Shown: positions 32,551-41,299 of the stretch, piece by piece
Position numbering within the stretch: the first letter of the stretch is position 1
Layout of the letters: the number at the start of each line of letters is the position of its first letter
DNA from: JBIOWF01 sp044868295
GTDB taxonomy: Bacteria > Actinomycetota > Actinomycetes > Streptosporangiales > Streptosporangiaceae
DNA length: 53,434 bases
Reading direction: 5' to 3'
NCBI GenBank assembly: GCA_044868295.1
Contig: JBIOWF010000062.1
Coordinates: forward strand, 1-53,434
The notes under the pieces: generated by a model
Database searches by the model: none
What the model saw: only the letters and a program-made list of their open reading frames with translations
Told to the model about the DNA's origin: nothing
Position numbers and translations under genes: made by a program

Positions 32551-33995
32551 ACGGCACGCTCAAGCGCGCCGCCCTGGCCTGCCTGGTGATGTTCGGCCTG
32601 CTCATGGTCAACGTCAACTATCTGGGCGCGGTCAGGTCCGAGGAGCTGCAAACCGACTCCAGGAACGCGCGGGCGTTCTTCGCCCGCTACGCCAACGACC
32701 GTGGCTGGATCACCGCCAACAACGGCAAGGTCACTCTGGCCAAGACCGTGGACACCGGCGGGACCTTCCGGTTCGAGCGTAAATATCCCGACGGCAAGAT
32801 GTACGCCCACGTGCTCGGGTTCTTCGCACCCGAGAGCGCCAGGGGCATCGAGCTGGCCGAGAACCGCTACCTCGACGGGAGCCACCCCGACCTGCTGGTC
32901 CGTCGCGCCGTGGACTTCATCAGCAGCAAGCCCCCGAAGGGCGCCAGCGTCGACCTGACGATCAACCCCAAGGCCCAGGAGGCCGCGTACAACGCGCTGC
33001 GCGGCAAGCGGGGCGCCGTCGTCGCCCTCGACCCGCGGACCGGCGCGATCCTCACCATGGTCTCGATGCCCACCTACGACCCCAACGACCTGGCCGCGCC
33101 CAACAAGGCCACGGTCGCCAAGGCGTACAACAAGCTGGACAAGGACGACACCGAGCCGCTGCTCAACAGGGCGACCGACAAGACCTACCCTCCTGGCTCC
33201 ACGTACAAGGTCGTGACCGCGGCGGCGTACCTCGGCGACGACTCCAGTGCCGGGCCGGGAACGACGGTGGACGCGCCCCAGGTCCTGGATCTGCCGGACA
33301 CGACCGTCGGCCTGCCCAACTACGGCGGCGCCGCGTGCGGAGGCGGCCAGGTCACGCTGCAGTACGCGCTGGAGCGGTCGTGCAACACGCCGTTCGCCAA
33401 GATCGGCATGCAGCTCGGCTGGGAGAAGATGCGCGACCAGGCGGCCAAGTTCGGCGTCGGAGAGACGATCTCCACTCCGCTTGACGTCGCCAAGAGCGAC
33501 ATGGGCCCCCAGGAGGAGCTGGCGGCCCTGGCGCAGGCCTCGATCGGCCAGCGGAACAACCAGATGACGCCGCTCCAGATGGCCATGATCGCCGCAGGCA
33601 TCGCCAACGGCGGCGAGGTCATGAAGCCCTACCTCGTGAACAAGATCACGGGCCCGGACGGCGGAGAACTGGAGTCCGCCGACCCGTCCGAGCTCAGCGA
33701 GGCGGTCGGCACCGACGTCGCGGACAAGCTGAAGCAGATGATGATCGCCGTCGTGCAGCAGGGTACGGCGACCGCCGCGCAGCTCCCCGGAATCACCGTC
33801 GCCGGCAAGACCGGCACCGCCGAAGCCGGCAACGCCCCTGCGCCGCACGCCTGGTTCATCGGGTTCGCGCCCGCAGACAACCCCAAGGTCGCGATCTGCG
33901 TCTTCGTCGAGTCCGGCAGCGCCGGCAACGACGCCACAGGCGGCCACACCGCCGCCCCGATCGCGCATGACGTGCTCCAGGCGGTGCTTCAGTAG
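32547..33995 (+). CDS. pbpA: Class B penicillin-binding protein PbpA
   Basis: 482 residues. One N-terminal helix (LACLVMFGLLMVNVNYLGAV), a dimerisation domain, then the transpeptidase domain: SxxK at YPPGSTYKVV (Ser218), SxN at LERSCNTPFA and KTG(T) at GKTGTAEAG. It crosslinks the glycan made by RodA. PbpA in mycobacteria is a PknB substrate. It overlaps rodA by 4 bp and directly abuts pknA. Confidence 0.96.
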   Translation: MNGTLKRAALACLVMFGLLMVNVNYLGAVRSEELQTDSRNARAFFARYANDRGWITANNGKVTLAKTVDTGGTFRFERKYPDGKMYAHVLGFFAPESARGIELAENRYLDGSHPDLLVRRAVDFISSKPPKGASVDLTINPKAQEAAYNALRGKRGAVVALDPRTGAILTMVSMPTYDPNDLAAPNKATVAKAYNKLDKDDTEPLLNRATDKTYPPGSTYKVVTAAAYLGDDSSAGPGTTVDAPQVLDLPDTTVGLPNYGGAACGGGQVTLQYALERSCNTPFAKIGMQLGWEKMRDQAAKFGVGETISTPLDVAKSDMGPQEELAALAQASIGQRNNQMTPLQMAMIAAGIANGGEVMKPYLVNKITGPDGGELESADPSELSEAVGTDVADKLKQMMIAVVQQGTATAAQLPGITVAGKTGTAEAGNAPAPHAWFIGFAPADNPKVAICVFVESGSAGNDATGGHTAAPIAHDVLQAVLQ

Positions 33996-35390
33996 ATGAC
34001 CTCCGGCAATCCCACGCTGGGAAACCGCTACCACCTCACCTCCCGCATCGCGACGGGCGGGATGGGTGAGGTGTGGCGGGCCGAGGATGAGCTGCTCGGC
34101 CGCGAGGTCGCGGTGAAGCTGCTCCGCCAGCACGTCGCGGCCGACCCGGCGTTCCGGGAGCGGTTCCGCTCCGAGGCGCGGATCACGGCGGGACTGACCG
34201 ACTCGGGCGTCGCCCAGGTCTTCGACTACGGCGAGACGGACGGCGTCGCCTACCTCGTCATGGAGCTGGTGCCGGGCGAGCCGCTCTCCGCCATCCTGGC
34301 CCGCAGCGGCGCGCTGAGCCCGGAGGTCACGCTCGACGTGATCTGCCAGGCGTCCAAGGGGCTCGCCGCCGCGCATCGGGCCGGGATCATCCACCGGGAC
34401 ATCAAGCCCGGAAATCTGCTGGTCACCGAATCCGGGCTGATCAAGATCACCGACTTCGGTATCGCCCGCGCCCTTGAGGCCGCGCCGGTGACACAGACCG
34501 GAACCGTGCTCGGCACCGCGCAGTATGTCAGCCCGGAGCAGGCGTCGGGCAGCACGCTCACCCCTTCGACCGACATCTACTCGCTCGGCGTCGTCGCGTA
34601 CGAGTGCCTGGCGGGCCGCCCCCCGTTCACGGCCCCGACCCAGGTGGCGCTCGCCCTCCACCACCTCAACGACCCGCCTCCGCCGCTGCCCGAGAGCGTG
34701 CCCGCGCCGGTGCGCGGGCTGGTCGGCGCCATGCTGGCGAAGGACCCCGCCGACCGGCCGGCGAGCGCCAGAGAGCTCGGAGACCGTGTCATCGTGCTGC
34801 GCGACTCGCTCGGCGGCGTGAACATGGTCGAGCTGAGCACATTGACCGACCCGGCCGGCTTCGCCGTCAACAGCCGGACCTCGCCGTCGGCGCACACCCA
34901 GGTCCTGCGGCCGGGCGACACGCGTCCGCACGGCGTGCCACCCACCGGCAGGCGCCCCGACGGCTCGCCTTCCCGCGCGGGGCGTCCGACACGTGGCCGT
35001 CGCCGCCGGGCCATGGTGGTGTTCGCCACAGCGGGGTGCGCCGCGGCGGTGGGACTCGGTTTCCTCGCGGTCAACGAGATGAGGGACTCCCGCACCACGC
35101 AGGGCACCGGAAACACGATGACACCGACAGCCACGACTCCGTCAGCGAGGCCGTCCAAGACGATCTCGCCGAAGGCGTCCCGGCCGGCGACTCCGGCGAC
35201 GTCCACCCGGCCGTCGGTCTCCCCGTCGGCTACGGTAGGCACGTCGGCACCGCCCACACCGGAGCCGACACCGACCCCGTCCCCGACTCCCATTCCAACA
35301 CCAATGCCCACCCCCACCACGACACCCAGCGAAGCCCCGACTCTCACAACTTCCCCAAGCGGTGCAAGCACGCCGAATGCGGTGACGTGA
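33996..35390 (+). CDS. pknA: Ser/Thr protein kinase PknA
   Basis: 464 residues, ATG immediately after the pbpA stop. The kinase domain covers ~10-275, with P-loop RIATGGMGEVWRAED, VK of VAVKLL, catalytic IIHRDIKPGNLLV and magnesium-binding ITDFGIARAL, and the activation-loop TGTVLGTAQYVSPEQ. A basic stretch and one helix (VVFATAGCAAAVGLGFLAVN, ~347-366) precede a Thr/Pro-rich extracellular tail of about 95 residues with no PASTA domain. Confidence 0.97.
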   Translation: MTSGNPTLGNRYHLTSRIATGGMGEVWRAEDELLGREVAVKLLRQHVAADPAFRERFRSEARITAGLTDSGVAQVFDYGETDGVAYLVMELVPGEPLSAILARSGALSPEVTLDVICQASKGLAAAHRAGIIHRDIKPGNLLVTESGLIKITDFGIARALEAAPVTQTGTVLGTAQYVSPEQASGSTLTPSTDIYSLGVVAYECLAGRPPFTAPTQVALALHHLNDPPPPLPESVPAPVRGLVGAMLAKDPADRPASARELGDRVIVLRDSLGGVNMVELSTLTDPAGFAVNSRTSPSAHTQVLRPGDTRPHGVPPTGRRPDGSPSRAGRPTRGRRRRAMVVFATAGCAAAVGLGFLAVNEMRDSRTTQGTGNTMTPTATTPSARPSKTISPKASRPATPATSTRPSVSPSATVGTSAPPTPEPTPTPSPTPIPTPMPTPTTTPSEAPTLTTSPSGASTPNAVT

Positions 35391-35457
35391 TGCGGGAAGG
35401 GGTCAATGATGGACACCGGCGGCATCCCAAGATGAACGGCAAGGGACAGTGCAGGAA

Positions 35458-37290
35458 ATGACTCAGCCTCGGCTTCTCGGCGGTCGCTATGAGCTCGACG
35501 GGGTCGTCGGGCGTGGCGGCATGGCCGAGGTGTATCGCGCCCGGGACATCCGGCTGGACCGTATTGTCGCGATCAAGACGCTTCGCTCGGACCTGGCCAG
35601 AGATCACACCTTCCAGGCCCGCTTCCGCCGCGAGGCGCAGTCAGCGGCCTCGCTCAACCATCCATCGATCATCGCCGTGTACGACACCGGTGAGGACATG
35701 ATGGAAGCCACGCCCGTACCGTACATCGTGATGGAGTTCGTGGACGGGCGAACCCTGCGGGATCTGCTGCGCGCGGATCGGCGGCTGCTGCCCGAGCGGG
35801 CGACGGAGCTGGTCGACGGGATCCTCCGGGCACTGGACTACAGCCACCGCGGCGGCATCGTCCACCGGGACATCAAACCGGCGAACATCATGCTCACGCT
35901 CAGCGGCGAAGTGAAGGTCATGGACTTCGGCATCGCCCGGGCGATGGCGGACTCCGCGGCGACCATGACGCAGACCGCGCAGGTCATCGGCACCGCGCAG
36001 TACCTCTCCCCCGAGCAGGCCAGAGGTGAGCGGGTCGACGCGCGCAGCGACATCTACTCGACCGGATGCGTGCTCTACGAGCTGCTCACCGGCCAGCCGC
36101 CCTTCACCGGCGACTCCCCCGTGGCGATCGCGTACCAGCACGTCCGGGAGGACCCGATCCCGCCGTCGCGGATCGACCCCGAGATCCCCAAGTGGTGCGA
36201 CGCGATCGTGCTGAAGGCCATGGCCAAGGACCCGGCCCAGCGTTACCAGAGCGCGACCGAGATGCGGGGCGACCTTCAGCGCGCCATGTCCGGCATGCCG
36301 GTCGACCCCCAGACGATGGCCCTCGCCAACAACTACGGCGCGTACGCCGGAGCCGACCGCACCCGGACGATGTCCTCGGCCGGTGGCCCCGCCACCCAGG
36401 GCACGCGGGCGATTCCCCAGTACGACTACGGACCCGAGGAGGGCGGCGGCCGCCACGACAACCGGCGGCGCGCCGGCGGTGGGAGCACCGCGCTGAAGAC
36501 CGCCGCGTGGATCATCATTCCGCTGCTGGTCATCGGCGCGTTCATCGGTGTCGGGTACGTCTTCCTGAGCTCCAACGACCAGTCGACCGCTGAGAAGGTC
36601 AAGGTCCCCACGGTCACCGGCCAGACCAAGGAGGCGGCCGAGAAGGCCCTGACCGCCGTCGGGCTCAAGTTCACCGAGACCGAGGAGTTCAACACCGACG
36701 TGGAGAAGGGTCTGGTGATCAGCACCGACCCCGCCGGGGGCGGGGATGCCAGCCCCGGCGACACGATCGCCATCAAGCTGTCCAAGGGACCGGAGACGGT
36801 GCCCATCCCCGACGTCCTCGGCAAGTCTCCCGAGGAGGCGAAGGCCGAGCTTGAGCAGCTCGGCTTCAAGGTGCTGGTCGTCCCCACCGTCTCGAGCCTG
36901 CCGCAGAACAAGGTCTACGACACGAAGCCGAAGGTCGGCAAGGCGGTCGCCAAGGAGAGCGCCGTCCGGATCTACGTCCCCAAGGAGGCCGTGGAAGTTC
37001 CGAACGTGAGCGGCCAGACCTATGACGACGCCCAACGGATGCTCGTAGGCGCCGGCTTCAAGGTGAAGCGGTCGGAACAACCCAGCGACCAGCCGGAGGG
37101 CACCGTGATCGGCCAAACGCCGAACGCGGGCACGAAGCTCCAGCCCGGGACGACGATCACACTCGTGGTCTCGACCGGCCCGGCCATGCCCACCGCAGAG
37201 CCCACCGAGGACCCGACGGTGAGTCCCACCGACGACAGCGGCGACGGCATCTTCGATCCCGGCGACGACAGCGGCGACGACGGGTTCTAG
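35458..37290 (+). CDS. pknB: PASTA-domain Ser/Thr protein kinase PknB
   Basis: 610 residues. The kinase domain (~8-275) has VGRGGMAEVYRARD, VAIKTLRSD, IVHRDIKPANIM, MDFGIARAM. A helix at ~345-367 (AAWIIIPLLVIGAFIGVGYV) leads to three PASTA domains (~380-445, 446-508, 509-573), each with the VPxVxG start, then an acidic Asp-rich tail. The PASTA repeats bind muropeptides. Mycobacterial PknB has four, so one fewer here. Start ATG 35458; GTG 35449 is an alternative. Confidence 0.97.
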   Translation: MTQPRLLGGRYELDGVVGRGGMAEVYRARDIRLDRIVAIKTLRSDLARDHTFQARFRREAQSAASLNHPSIIAVYDTGEDMMEATPVPYIVMEFVDGRTLRDLLRADRRLLPERATELVDGILRALDYSHRGGIVHRDIKPANIMLTLSGEVKVMDFGIARAMADSAATMTQTAQVIGTAQYLSPEQARGERVDARSDIYSTGCVLYELLTGQPPFTGDSPVAIAYQHVREDPIPPSRIDPEIPKWCDAIVLKAMAKDPAQRYQSATEMRGDLQRAMSGMPVDPQTMALANNYGAYAGADRTRTMSSAGGPATQGTRAIPQYDYGPEEGGGRHDNRRRAGGGSTALKTAAWIIIPLLVIGAFIGVGYVFLSSNDQSTAEKVKVPTVTGQTKEAAEKALTAVGLKFTETEEFNTDVEKGLVISTDPAGGGDASPGDTIAIKLSKGPETVPIPDVLGKSPEEAKAELEQLGFKVLVVPTVSSLPQNKVYDTKPKVGKAVAKESAVRIYVPKEAVEVPNVSGQTYDDAQRMLVGAGFKVKRSEQPSDQPEGTVIGQTPNAGTKLQPGTTITLVVSTGPAMPTAEPTEDPTVSPTDDSGDGIFDPGDDSGDDGF

Positions 37291-37298
37291 ACAACGAG

Positions 37299-37344
37299 GA
37301 TGGCGTCCCCGGCCCGTGGAAACACACGGGCCGGGGACGCCATC
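37299..37344 (+). terminator. Terminator of the fhaA-pknB operon
   Basis: A perfect 20-bp stem (37299-37318 with 37325-37344) closed by the loop GAAACA, 8 bp after the pknB stop. It lacks a U-tract, as is usual in actinomycetes, and is the most stable hairpin by eye in the window besides 43654-43703. Confidence 0.85.
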
Positions 37345-37382
37345 GGCATGAATGGACAGGTTTCCCCGGCCCACGCAAGGCG

Positions 37383-37605
37383 CGTGGGCTATGGGGCAGT
37401 GCGGCGAAGGACAGGGCCTCCACCAGCCTTGGGAGGCGCTGGGCAATGGGCTGCCATCGCGCACAGAGGCAGGGCTTCCGCCAGCTTTGAGGATGCACGT
37501 GGGCAATGGCTGCCAGTGCGTGCAGAGGCAGGGCTTCCGCCAGCTTTGAGGATGCACGTGGGCAATGGCTGCCAGTGCCCAAAAGGGGAGGGTTTCCGCC
37601 ACTCG
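37383..37605. repeat. 59/60-bp tandem repeats between pknB and pabA
   Basis: Copies start at about 37383 (diverged), 37441 (60 bp), 37501 (59 bp) and 37560 (partial). Units 2 and 3 are almost identical around GCAGGGCTTCCGCCAGCTTT. The array lies between convergent genes, so it is in two 3' regions and noncoding. A unit of 59 bp does not keep a frame. Confidence 0.9.
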
Positions 37606-37656
37606 GGGGCAATGGCGGAAACCCTCATCTGATAGTCGTCGCGGGGGCGTGAAGCG

Positions 37657-38229
37657 TTACACGATCCGGGCGAGCCAGTTGCCCAAGAGTCGATGGCCGT
37701 GCTCGGACAGGATGGACTCCGGGTGGAACTGCACGCCTTCGATGGGTGCGGTCCGGTGGCGTAGGCCCATGATGACGCCGTCGGCGGTCGTGGCGCTGAT
37801 TTCGAGGGCGTCGGGAACCGTGCCGGGGACGACCGCGAGCGAGTGGTAGCGGGTCATGGTCACCGGTGAGGGCACGGCCTCGAAGACGCCACGGCCGTCG
37901 TGGGAGACGGGGCTGGTGCGGCCGTGCATCAGCTCGGGCGCGCGGGCGACGGTCCCACCGTACGCGACCGCGATCGCCTGGTGGCCGAGGCAGACGCCGA
38001 GCAGCGGCAGGGCGTGCCGGTCGCAGTAGTGCACAAGGGGAACGCTGACCCCGGCGTCCTCCGGAGTGCCGGGGCCGGGAGAGATGAGCACCCCGTCGAA
38101 GCCGTCGGCGTCGTCGACGGTCACATGATCGCGGGGCCTGACGTCGCAGTCGGCGCCCAACTGGCGCAGGTACTGCACGATCGTGTGGACGAAGCTGTCG
38201 TGGTTGTCCACGACGAGGACACGGGTCAT
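37657..38229 (-). CDS. pabA: Glutamine amidotransferase of aminodeoxychorismate/anthranilate synthase
   Basis: 190 residues from ATG 38229. Class I amidotransferase triad: Cys in LLGVCLGHQAIAVAYGG, His and Glu in VQFHPESILSEHG. MTRVLVVDNHDSFVHTIVQY and VLISPGPGTPEDAG are typical of TrpG/PabA. It supplies ammonia from glutamine for p-aminobenzoate (folate) or anthranilate synthesis. Which of the two is uncertain; the gene at this conserved locus in actinobacteria is usually annotated trpG/pabA. Confidence 0.93.
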   Translation of the reverse strand: MTRVLVVDNHDSFVHTIVQYLRQLGADCDVRPRDHVTVDDADGFDGVLISPGPGTPEDAGVSVPLVHYCDRHALPLLGVCLGHQAIAVAYGGTVARAPELMHGRTSPVSHDGRGVFEAVPSPVTMTRYHSLAVVPGTVPDALEISATTADGVIMGLRHRTAPIEGVQFHPESILSEHGHRLLGNWLARIV

Positions 38230-38394
38230 CTATGGTTTTGCCTGTTCAGGGGTGACGGAACGGGGGGCGGTGCCGGTGGTGGTATCGCCGTCCGTCCGCT
38301 TGGCGACTATTCTTACTCCGGACTTCGCTCACCAGCGACTACGCTAACTGACAAGCCCGCAAGACAGCGCGGGTGCCCACCAGGAGAAACTCCC

Positions 38395-38640
38395 GTGCCC
38401 AAGTCCAAGACCCGCAAGAAGGCCGTCTACACGCCGCCGCAGAAGGCGCAGACGGTCAAGGTCAGCCCGCGCTGGCTCGCCCCCGTCATGGTCGCTTCCT
38501 GGATCCTCGGGATCGCGTGGATCGCCACCTACTACATCGCGCCCAATGTGCCGGGGATCTCGGCCCTCGGGAACTGGAACCTGTTGGTCGGTTTCGGGCT
38601 CATCATCTTCGGTGTGGTCCTGTCGACGCGCTGGCGCTGA
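38395..38640 (+). CDS. crgA: Cell division protein CrgA
   Basis: 81 residues from GTG 38395 with AGGAG upstream. It begins MPKSKTRKKAVYTPPQKAQ (cytosolic, basic) and has two helices (WLAPVMVASWILGIAWIATYY and NLLVGFGLIIFGVVLSTRW), the conserved CrgA arrangement. CrgA coordinates septation through FtsZ and PbpA-type proteins in filamentous actinomycetes and mycobacteria. It diverges from pabA. Confidence 0.96.
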   Translation: MPKSKTRKKAVYTPPQKAQTVKVSPRWLAPVMVASWILGIAWIATYYIAPNVPGISALGNWNLLVGFGLIIFGVVLSTRWR

Positions 38641-38664
38641 CGTTCCGGCATTTCCGGGTTGATT

Positions 38665-38697
38665 CTTTCCACAGACTTATCCACAGCCTGTGGGAAG
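38665..38697. promoter_or_regulatory. Cluster of DnaA-box-like sites between crgA and rhomboid gene
   Basis: CTTTCCACA (38665-38673), TTATCCACA (38677-38685, perfect box) and CTTCCCACA on the opposite strand (38689-38697). The middle is palindromic (CCACAG-C-CTGTGG), so it may double as a bidirectional terminator for the convergent genes. The locus is close to oriC in related genomes. Confidence 0.5.
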
Positions 38698-38708
38698 CAG
38701 CCCGGGCG

Positions 38709-39566
38709 TCAGCCGGAGACCCCCAGGAGACTGGGCGGGAAGAGGGTCAGTAGCAGGATCAACACGACCAGGATGGCGCTCGCCGCGGCGAATTGGATCA
38801 TGTTCCGATTCTTTGCCGGCGCGTAGGCGAACGCCACCGCGACCGCGGTTCCCGTGACGAGGCCACCGAGATGGCCCTGCCAGCTGACGCCGGCCACGAC
38901 GAACGTCAGGACGACGTTGATGCCGATCAGCCAGAGCACGCCGCGCGCGTCGTACCCCAGCTTTCTGGCGACGACGAAGAGCGCGCCGAACAGACCGTAG
39001 ATCGCGCCCGAGGCGCCGACGGCGGAGTCGCCGAACAGGTAGATCGCCACCGAACCGCCCAGCGCGGACAGCAGGTACAGCACGGCGAACCGCACCGCGC
39101 CGAGACGCCGCTCCAGCTCGGGCCCGATCGCGTACAGCGCCCACATGTTGAAGAGGATGTGCCAGACGGACGGCGGCGGCGCGTGCAGGAAGGCGCTGGT
39201 GATCAGGCGCCACCATTCGCCCTCGTAGACGCCGTAGGACCACATGGCGAACCTGCTGATCACGTCCTGCGGGCGGAGGAACTCGATCGCGTAGGCCACC
39301 ACATTGACGATCAGCAACGTCCAGGTCACCCGGGGCGCGGCGAGCGCGTTGCCACCGAAGGTCGCCTTGGCCTGCCGTACGCTCTGGGCGCCCTCCCGGA
39401 CGCACTCGACGCACTGGTGGCCGACGGCCGCCTCACGCATGCAGTCGGGGCAGATCGGTCGCTCGCAGCGCTGGCAGCGTACGTAGGTCTCGCGGTCGGG
39501 ATGTCGGTAGCAGGTCGGTACGGCTTGCGCGTCCGGCTGTCCCGCCGGCGGTGGCTGCGAGGTCAT
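38709..39566 (-). CDS. Rhomboid-family intramembrane serine protease
   Basis: 285 residues. The cytosolic N-terminus has a B-box-like zinc finger: CYRHPDRETYVRCQRC, CPDC, then HQCVEC. Six helices follow, with nucleophile Ser in AVGASGAIYGLFG and the partner His in SWQGHLGGLVTG. HILFNMWALYAIGPELE is the L1/TM2 signature. Such zinc-finger rhomboids lie beside crgA/ppiA in many actinobacteria; substrates are unknown. Confidence 0.93.
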   Translation of the reverse strand: MTSQPPPAGQPDAQAVPTCYRHPDRETYVRCQRCERPICPDCMREAAVGHQCVECVREGAQSVRQAKATFGGNALAAPRVTWTLLIVNVVAYAIEFLRPQDVISRFAMWSYGVYEGEWWRLITSAFLHAPPPSVWHILFNMWALYAIGPELERRLGAVRFAVLYLLSALGGSVAIYLFGDSAVGASGAIYGLFGALFVVARKLGYDARGVLWLIGINVVLTFVVAGVSWQGHLGGLVTGTAVAVAFAYAPAKNRNMIQFAAASAILVVLILLLTLFPPSLLGVSG

Positions 39567-39647
39567 CGGTTCCTTCTAGGGGCCTGCCCACTGGCTGGGG
39601 CCTGTCCACGGTGGTCTGCCAGTGTCTGCCAGCCTATAAGCCGAACC

Positions 39648-39685
39648 CGCCCCGGCCGCCTGCGCTCGCTCAGACGGCCGGGGCG
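39648..39685 (-). terminator. Terminator of ppiA
   Basis: CGCCCCGGCCG (39648-39658) and CGGCCGGGGCG (39675-39685) form an 11-bp perfect stem around a 16-base loop, 9 bp past the ppiA stop on the minus strand. Confidence 0.75.
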
Positions 39686-39693
39686 AGATGCGT

Positions 39694-40224
39694 TCAGGAA
39701 CGCTCGATGGTGACCTCTTCGAGAACCACCGGCTTGATCGGACGGTCACGGGCGTCGGTCTCGGTCTTGACGATCGCGTCCACGACCTCGGTGCCCTCGA
39801 TGACCTCGCCGAAGATGGTGTGGCCCTGGTTCAGGTGCGGCGTCGGGCCGACCGTGATGAAGAACTGCGAGCCGTTGGTGCCCCGGCCGAAGCGCTTGCC
39901 GGCGTTGGCCATGGCGAGCAGGTAGGGCCGGTTGAAGATGTTCTCCGGGTAGATCTCGTCGTCGAAGTCGTAGCCCGGCCCGCCGACGCCCTGACCCAGC
40001 GGGTCACCACCCTGGATCATGAAGCCGCTGATGACCCGGTGGAAGATCGTGCCGTCGTACAGCTTGTCGGTCGTCTTGGCTCCGGTGCCCGGATGGGTCC
40101 ACTCCCGAGTGCCTTCGGCGAGCTCGACGAAGTTGCGCACAGTCTTCGGCGCCTGGTTCGGGAATAGTTTCACGCGGATCGTGCCGTGATTGGTGCGCAG
40201 ATTCGCGATGAGGTTCTCAGCCAC
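39694..40224 (-). CDS. ppiA: Cyclophilin-type peptidyl-prolyl cis-trans isomerase
   Basis: 176 residues from GTG 40224 (AGGGGGC upstream). Cyclophilin core: GTIRVKLFPNQAPKTVRNFV, FHRVISGFMIQGGDPLGQG (catalytic Arg, Phe, Gln), NGSQFFITVGPTPHLN and HTIFGEV. No signal peptide, so cytosolic. It belongs to the conserved string that leads to gyrA and dnaA in related genomes. Confidence 0.96.
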   Translation of the reverse strand: MAENLIANLRTNHGTIRVKLFPNQAPKTVRNFVELAEGTREWTHPGTGAKTTDKLYDGTIFHRVISGFMIQGGDPLGQGVGGPGYDFDDEIYPENIFNRPYLLAMANAGKRFGRGTNGSQFFITVGPTPHLNQGHTIFGEVIEGTEVVDAIVKTETDARDRPIKPVVLEEVTIERS

Positions 40225-40370
40225 GGGTGGCCGCCCCCTTATGTACAGATCTCGGTCTTGGTTGTCCGATGAACAGGGTATCCACCCTCCCTCCCCGGGC
40301 CGGCCATGATTGAGCGGCTTTCCCATGGGAAGAGGTCGTCACGGGGCCCCAACGACAGGGGAGGTTCGTC

Positions 40371-40862
40371 GTGTCCCTGACACTCAGAAGACGCCGCGTC
40401 ACCGTTGTCATTCCGGAGACATGGCTCGGCCGGATGAAAACCCAGGCCGTCAAGGCCTCGGCCAAGGCGCGGCCGATGGCCGGCAGCGCCCGCAAGGTCG
40501 CGGCCGATCGCGTGGTGGACGCCCGGGTGTGGGCAGCACCAAAACTAGAGCATGCCGCGCACTCAGTCGAGGACCAACTCGCGCCGAAAGTGAGCGCGTT
40601 GCTGACCGAAGCCGCCAGGCGGGTGGACCCGAATCCGAGGACCCGGCGTCGCTGGCCGTTGCTGCTGTTCCTGGCCGGCGCCACGCTCGGCGCGATCGGA
40701 GTCGCCATATACCGCGGCAATCCGCAGCGGTGGACGCACACCACCAAGGAAGCCATGAGGGAGACCGCCTCCGAAACCGGCAAGTGGGCCGGCGAGAAGA
40801 CCGAGGAAGCCGGTCAGAGGATGAGGGAGTCGGCCGACGAGATCTCGGGCAAGCGGCCCTAG
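40371..40862 (+). CDS. DUF5324-like small membrane protein
   Basis: 163 residues from GTG 40371 (GGGGAGG upstream). The N-terminus is amphipathic and Ala/Lys-rich (VKASAKARPMAGSARKVA), then one helix (WPLLLFLAGATLGAIGVAIY), and a charged C-terminal coil (KEAMRETASETGKWAGEKTE) with the repeated helical pattern of YtxH-like and DUF5324 proteins. Homology is by pattern. The stop TAG at 40860 is where the MITE-like element begins. Confidence 0.7.
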   Translation: MSLTLRRRRVTVVIPETWLGRMKTQAVKASAKARPMAGSARKVAADRVVDARVWAAPKLEHAAHSVEDQLAPKVSALLTEAARRVDPNPRTRRRWPLLLFLAGATLGAIGVAIYRGNPQRWTHTTKEAMRETASETGKWAGEKTEEAGQRMRESADEISGKRP

Positions 40863-41023
40863 GTCGTGTTTTATGAATCAAGCCCTGCTGCGCGACGCCC
40901 AGATCGGCGCCTCGCCGCGTTGGAGTCGTCGCCCGTAGAACACCGCTACGGGCTCCTCCGCCGCCTTGCGATCCACCAATCTGGATCGCTCGCTCGCGAC
41001 GGGCAGCATTTATAAAACACTCC
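40863..41023. mobile_element. MITE-like element (161 bp) inserted immediately after a stop codon
   Basis: Left end GTCGTGTTTTATGAAT (40863-40878) and right end, read on the other strand, GGAGTGTTTTATAAAT (41023-41008) form a 16-bp imperfect terminal inverted repeat with three mismatches. The flanks are CTAG (40859-40862) and TTAG (41024-41027), so a 3-bp TAG target duplication is likely. The interior has a perfect hairpin GCCCGTAG-N7-CTACGGGC and no coding frame. Ends of this type occur on IS5-like elements of actinomycetes. Confidence 0.7.
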
Positions 41024-41039
41024 TTAGCGGTGCTCATGC

Positions 41040-41065
41040 GTACGGCCGGCATCCGCCGGCCGTAC
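41040..41065 (+). terminator. Displaced terminator of the DUF5324-like gene
   Basis: GTACGGCCGGC-ATCC-GCCGGCCGTAC, a perfect 11-bp stem. It lies 177 bp after the stop codon only because the MITE-like element has been inserted between them. Confidence 0.75.
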
Positions 41066-41299
41066 TCGCTTGTATGGGCGGATGGTGGGCTCCGGGTGGA
41101 TTCTCAGAGTTTTGCCAAGCCGGCCGGTTACCGTGCCTCCCGATTCCTGGCGCAGGAGGCGCACGATGTCAGGTGCGGATTCGCGGACGAGAGCCTGATG
41201 GCGTGCCGGGCACACTTACTGCACGTGCGGGCGGCGCGTCTGGCGCGGGAGGTCGAGGAGCGCTTGGTCCTGGATGGTGCTGTTTTGCGACGTGGGTGA

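Noticed and set aside
32541..34931. Very long open frame on the minus strand opposite pbpA and pknA
   Set aside because: It is an antisense artefact of high GC; the plus-strand genes carry all catalytic motifs.
41030..41299. 89-codon plus-strand frame ending directly before the response regulator start
   Set aside because: It begins inside the terminator hairpin at 41040-41065 and has no recognisable homology or ribosome site; probably promoter DNA of the two-component operon.
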